Positions 14,160 through 16,556 of a DNA stretch of 16,556 nt are shown piece after piece. Below the pieces are notes generated by a model. The model saw only the letters and a list, made by a program, of their open reading frames with translations, was not told the origin of the DNA and did not search any database. The DNA is from Planctomycetota bacterium. Its GTDB lineage: Bacteria; Planctomycetota; Phycisphaerae; Sedimentisphaerales; Anaerohalosphaeraceae. Numbering within the stretch: position 1 is the first letter of the stretch; the number at the start of each line of letters is the position of its first letter. The stretch spans positions 1-16,556 of the forward strand of contig DAOVVQ010000056.1 in assembly GCA_030637065.1 (NCBI GenBank), given 5' to 3'. Both the position numbers and the translations under genes were made by a program.

Positions 14160-15417
14160 GATCCTTAAAATTGCCGGACGCGAGTACATCGAAACCGTCA
14201 AGACCAAGACGTTTATCTTTGGGATGCTGATGACGCCGCTGATTATCGGTGTACTCATTGTGGTTTCGAGCAAGATGGGTGACACAAGCGGCAGACGTCT
14301 GACTGTAAGGGTGGCGGTGGCGGACCTGTCGGGAGAGTTGTCGGCGCTGATCGAAGACGGTTTTGCTAAATACAACGACTCGCACCGCAACAGACAGATC
14401 CGGGTAATAGAACTGGATTGCGACTTAGGCTTTGATGCCGCCGAGGAGCAGGGCAAGGAAAAACTCCGATCGGGCAAGGTCGACGCGTGCGCCGTGCTGG
14501 ATGAGGACATCATCGATGGGTCGGGCAAGATACGTCTCTATACACACAAACCAAAGGCATCCATCCTCGATGCCCTGTGGGCTGCTGAGAGCATCCTGCG
14601 AGAAGCCGTCGTCGACCGGCGATATGAAGTAGTGGATATTGACAGAGAACAGGTCGCTAAACTCCGCCATGTGCCAACCGAACAGGTGGAGATCAGCCTG
14701 GGCGCCGGCGAGCAGGTTCAAAGCAAAGGCCAGCGCATGGCTGGTATGATGGTCCCGTTCTTTTTTATGTATCTTATCTTTATGGGAATGGTTGGTACCG
14801 GCCAGCACATGCTCAGCAGCGTAATCGAAGAAAAGAGTTCGCGCGTCATCGAGGTGCTGCTCTCAGCGGTAACGCCGTTCGAGTTGATGGGCGGCAAGAT
14901 ACTCGGTCTCGCAGGTGTCGGTCTGACCGTGGTCAGTCTGTGGGGCGGTGGGGCCTACGGAGCTGCCGTGTGGCAAAAGCTGGAAGTCGATGTCTCCCTG
15001 CAACTGATGGTATGCTTTATCGTCTATTATGTGTTGGGTTTTATGATGTTTAGCGCGCTACTGGCGGGGACAGGCTCGATCTGCAACACGATCAAAGAAA
15101 CACAAAGCCTTATGATGCCGGTGATGATGATTTTTATAGTCCCCTTGATGGCATGGTTTAAGCTCGTTCAAAGTCCCGACGGTTCGCTGTCAAGAGGCCT
15201 GTCATTCGTGCCGCCGCTGACGCCGATGGTGATGGTCCTGCGAATGTCCGCCGGTTCCGAGGTTGGGTCAGGTGAGATCGCAGCTACGATGGCTTTGCTG
15301 CTGGCGACGGTAATTCTGGTTATGTGGCTTGCGGCCAAGGTGTTTCGAACGGGCATCCTGATGTACGGCAAGCGTCCCGGTTTGCGGGAGATCGTGCGAT
15401 GGATGCGACAGAGTTGA
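14152..15417 (+). CDS. ABC-2 type permease, NatB-like
   Basis: A 421-aa membrane subunit partnered with the preceding ATPase. One N-terminal membrane helix (about 21-39, after RREY/TKTFIFGM-type features seen in this family) is followed by a large extracytoplasmic domain (about 40-195) and then five hydrophobic segments (about 196-215, 247-272, 283-306, 320-337, 376-398), the ABC2_membrane_3 layout. EEKSSRVIEVLLSA between segments two and three is a characteristic family motif. The start at 14152 overlaps the ATPase stop; an upstream in-frame ATG at 14119 would lie deeper within the ATPase gene and is less likely. Confidence 0.9.
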   Translation: MRKILKIAGREYIETVKTKTFIFGMLMTPLIIGVLIVVSSKMGDTSGRRLTVRVAVADLSGELSALIEDGFAKYNDSHRNRQIRVIELDCDLGFDAAEEQGKEKLRSGKVDACAVLDEDIIDGSGKIRLYTHKPKASILDALWAAESILREAVVDRRYEVVDIDREQVAKLRHVPTEQVEISLGAGEQVQSKGQRMAGMMVPFFFMYLIFMGMVGTGQHMLSSVIEEKSSRVIEVLLSAVTPFELMGGKILGLAGVGLTVVSLWGGGAYGAAVWQKLEVDVSLQLMVCFIVYYVLGFMMFSALLAGTGSICNTIKETQSLMMPVMMIFIVPLMAWFKLVQSPDGSLSRGLSFVPPLTPMVMVLRMSAGSEVGSGEIAATMALLLATVILVMWLAAKVFRTGILMYGKRPGLREIVRWMRQS

Positions 15418-15446
15418 TCTTTCCGGAAGAAGCAATAACGAATAGT

Positions 15447-15462
15447 CATTCCTGCAGGAATG
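15447..15462. repeat. 16-bp perfect palindrome in the permease-nfeD gap
   Basis: CATTCCTGCAGGAATG is its own reverse complement and sits in the only sizeable gap (83 bases) of the plus-strand cluster. It could bind a dimeric regulator of the nfeD-SPFH pair, or weakly process the transcript. There is no T-tract. Confidence 0.4.
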
Positions 15463-15500
15463 TGTCGATGTCGAGTTGGTAATAAACGAAAGGAGTTGTC

Positions 15501-15959
15501 ATGGATTTCATCAAGGATCTCCTCAAGCCAGAGGTGATATGGTGTCTGGTCGGTTTGGTGCTTTTGCTGCTCGAGTTTGCTTTGCCGGGGCTGATAATCT
15601 TTTTCTTCGGCCTTGGCGCCTGGGTGGTCGCAGCGGTGTGCCTCTTTGCCGACATCGGGATAAACGCACAACTGATCATATTCATCGTTTCTTCCGTGGT
15701 GCTGCTGATCGTGCTTCGCAGGTGGCTTAAAGGGATATTCACCGGCCACATCGGCTCAAAGCAGGACATGCGCGAGGACCTGAAAGAATACGTCGGCGAA
15801 AGGGTCGTCGTTAAGGTTAAGATCGAGCCGAATCTGCCCGGCAAGGTGGAGCTCCACGGAACCAACTGGGAGGCTGAGGCGGACGAAGAGATCGAAGAAG
15901 GTACGGTTGTAGAGATCGTCGGTAAAGAGAACATTACATTAAAGGTAAAACGTTTATAA
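15501..15959 (+). CDS. NfeD-like membrane protein (short form)
   Basis: A 152-aa protein. The N-terminal half is strongly hydrophobic with two to three membrane segments (about 12-30, 33-50, 55-74; LLLEFALPGLIIFFFGLGAW is typical of NfeD), then a linker and a C-terminal OB-fold-like beta domain (about 88-150: VGERVVVKVKI, GKVELHGTNWEAEAD, GTVVEIVGKENITLKV). It lacks the ClpP-like protease domain of long NfeD proteins. Short NfeD proteins are commonly encoded next to stomatin/SPFH genes and thought to act with them in membrane microdomains; that gene follows 17 bases downstream. GAAAGGAG precedes the start. Confidence 0.92.
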   Translation: MDFIKDLLKPEVIWCLVGLVLLLLEFALPGLIIFFFGLGAWVVAAVCLFADIGINAQLIIFIVSSVVLLIVLRRWLKGIFTGHIGSKQDMREDLKEYVGERVVVKVKIEPNLPGKVELHGTNWEAEADEEIEEGTVVEIVGKENITLKVKRL

Positions 15960-15976
15960 CGGAAAGGAGTTAGAAA

Positions 15977-16556
15977 ATGATTGCAATAGGTGGTACTGAA
16001 CTAACGGTAATTCTGGTTGTAGTATTAATTCTTGCCCTGGTGATATTCTTCAAGACGATACGGATCGTGCCGCAGAAGATAGCGGTTATCGTCGAGCGGC
16101 TGGGGAAGTATTCGACCACACTCGAGGCCGGCTTTCATGTGCTGATCCCGTTTCTCGACAGGGTCGCATATCGCCATACGCTAAAGGAGCAGGCGGTTGA
16201 CGTTCCGCCGCAGGCCTGTATCACCAAGGACAATATCGCCGTTGAGGTAGACGGTATTTTGTACATGCAGGTGGTCGACCCGAAGAAGGCCTCTTATGGG
16301 ATCGATCATTACAAGTTTGCTGCTACCCAGCTTGCCCAGACGACGATGCGAAGTGTGATGGGCAAACTCGACCTTGATAAGACCTTCGAGGAAAGAGAGA
16401 TCATCAACAGCGCGATCGTCGACGCCGTCGACAAGGCCTCCGACCCGTGGGGCGTCAAGGTCACCCGCTACGAGGTCAAGAACATCCTGCCGCCGCAGAG
16501 CATTAAGGATGCGATGGAAAAGCAGATGCGTGCGGAGCGTGAAAAGCGGGCCACCA
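15977..16556 (+). CDS. Stomatin/SPFH-domain protein, 3' end cut by window
   Basis: The open frame runs from an ATG preceded by GAAAGGAG to the window end, giving 193 codons with no stop. The N-terminus has a membrane segment (about 8-25, VILVVVLILALVIFF), then the SPFH/band-7 domain: IVPQKIAVIVERLGKY, LEAGFHVLIPFLDRV, the family motif ITKDNIAVEVDGILYMQVVD, RSVMGKLDLDKTF, and WGVKVTRYEVKNILPP, ending in the start of the coiled-coil (MEKQMRAEREKRAT). It resembles QmcA/slipin-type proteins that oligomerise at the membrane. Its pairing with the upstream NfeD gene is a classic arrangement. Confidence 0.93.
   Translation, partial: MIAIGGTELTVILVVVLILALVIFFKTIRIVPQKIAVIVERLGKYSTTLEAGFHVLIPFLDRVAYRHTLKEQAVDVPPQACITKDNIAVEVDGILYMQVVDPKKASYGIDHYKFAATQLAQTTMRSVMGKLDLDKTFEEREIINSAIVDAVDKASDPWGVKVTRYEVKNILPPQSIKDAMEKQMRAEREKRAT

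Noticed and set aside
13455..14528. Minus-strand open frame of 357 codons opposite the ABC transporter genes
   Set aside because: It lies antisense to ATPase and permease genes with intact family motifs; no motif of its own and no plausible start signal.

Overview
The window most likely comes from a planctomycete of the Phycisphaerae/Sedimentisphaerales type. This is inferred from two very large secreted multidomain proteins with LamG domains and dockerin-like EF-hand tails, long gene-poor intergenic stretches rich in short repeats, and Shine-Dalgarno-led genes of moderately high GC. No ribosomal or marker gene is present to confirm the assignment. No CRISPR array, tRNA, rRNA or transposase gene was seen.

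Left part (1-11,500): two paralogous giant genes lie in tandem on the minus strand (826-5649, about 1607 aa; 7080-11021, about 1313 aa). Both proteins have a signal peptide, an N-terminal beta-rich region, PKD/Ig-like modules, a DNRLRE-like module, two FN3-like modules, a carbohydrate-binding-like beta-sandwich, a half dockerin, a LamG domain, a second half dockerin and a VL[WF]P C-terminus. The genes also share flanking DNA: an SD-bearing leader that can be read as a short peptide, two conserved blocks after the stop codon, a GC-rich intrinsic terminator, and a tract of 7-bp tandem repeats just past the terminator. They are probably cell-surface or extracellular carbohydrate-binding or adhesion proteins; no catalytic domain was recognised.

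Right part (11,700-16,556): a plus-strand gene cluster diverges from the giant genes. A TTGACG-17-TATATT promoter precedes an ECF sigma factor, a zinc-finger-type membrane anti-sigma factor, a YbjQ-family protein, a NatA-like ABC ATPase, a NatB-like ABC-2 permease, an NfeD-like membrane protein and a stomatin/SPFH protein cut by the window end. Genes overlap or lie within a few bases up to the permease; an 83-base gap precedes nfeD. The content suggests a self-regulated envelope or membrane-stress operon in which a sigma/anti-sigma pair drives an exporter and an NfeD-SPFH membrane-microdomain pair.

The three long non-coding stretches (1-825, 5650-7079, 11022-11896) hold the terminators, heptad repeats, a composite palindromic MITE/REP-like element at 364-613, a TTTTGCGCAA repeat seen at both ends of the window, and one convincing promoter for each direction in the divergent region. 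The most unusual points are the dockerin halves split by LamG in both paralogues and the shared leader and trailer architecture of the giant genes.
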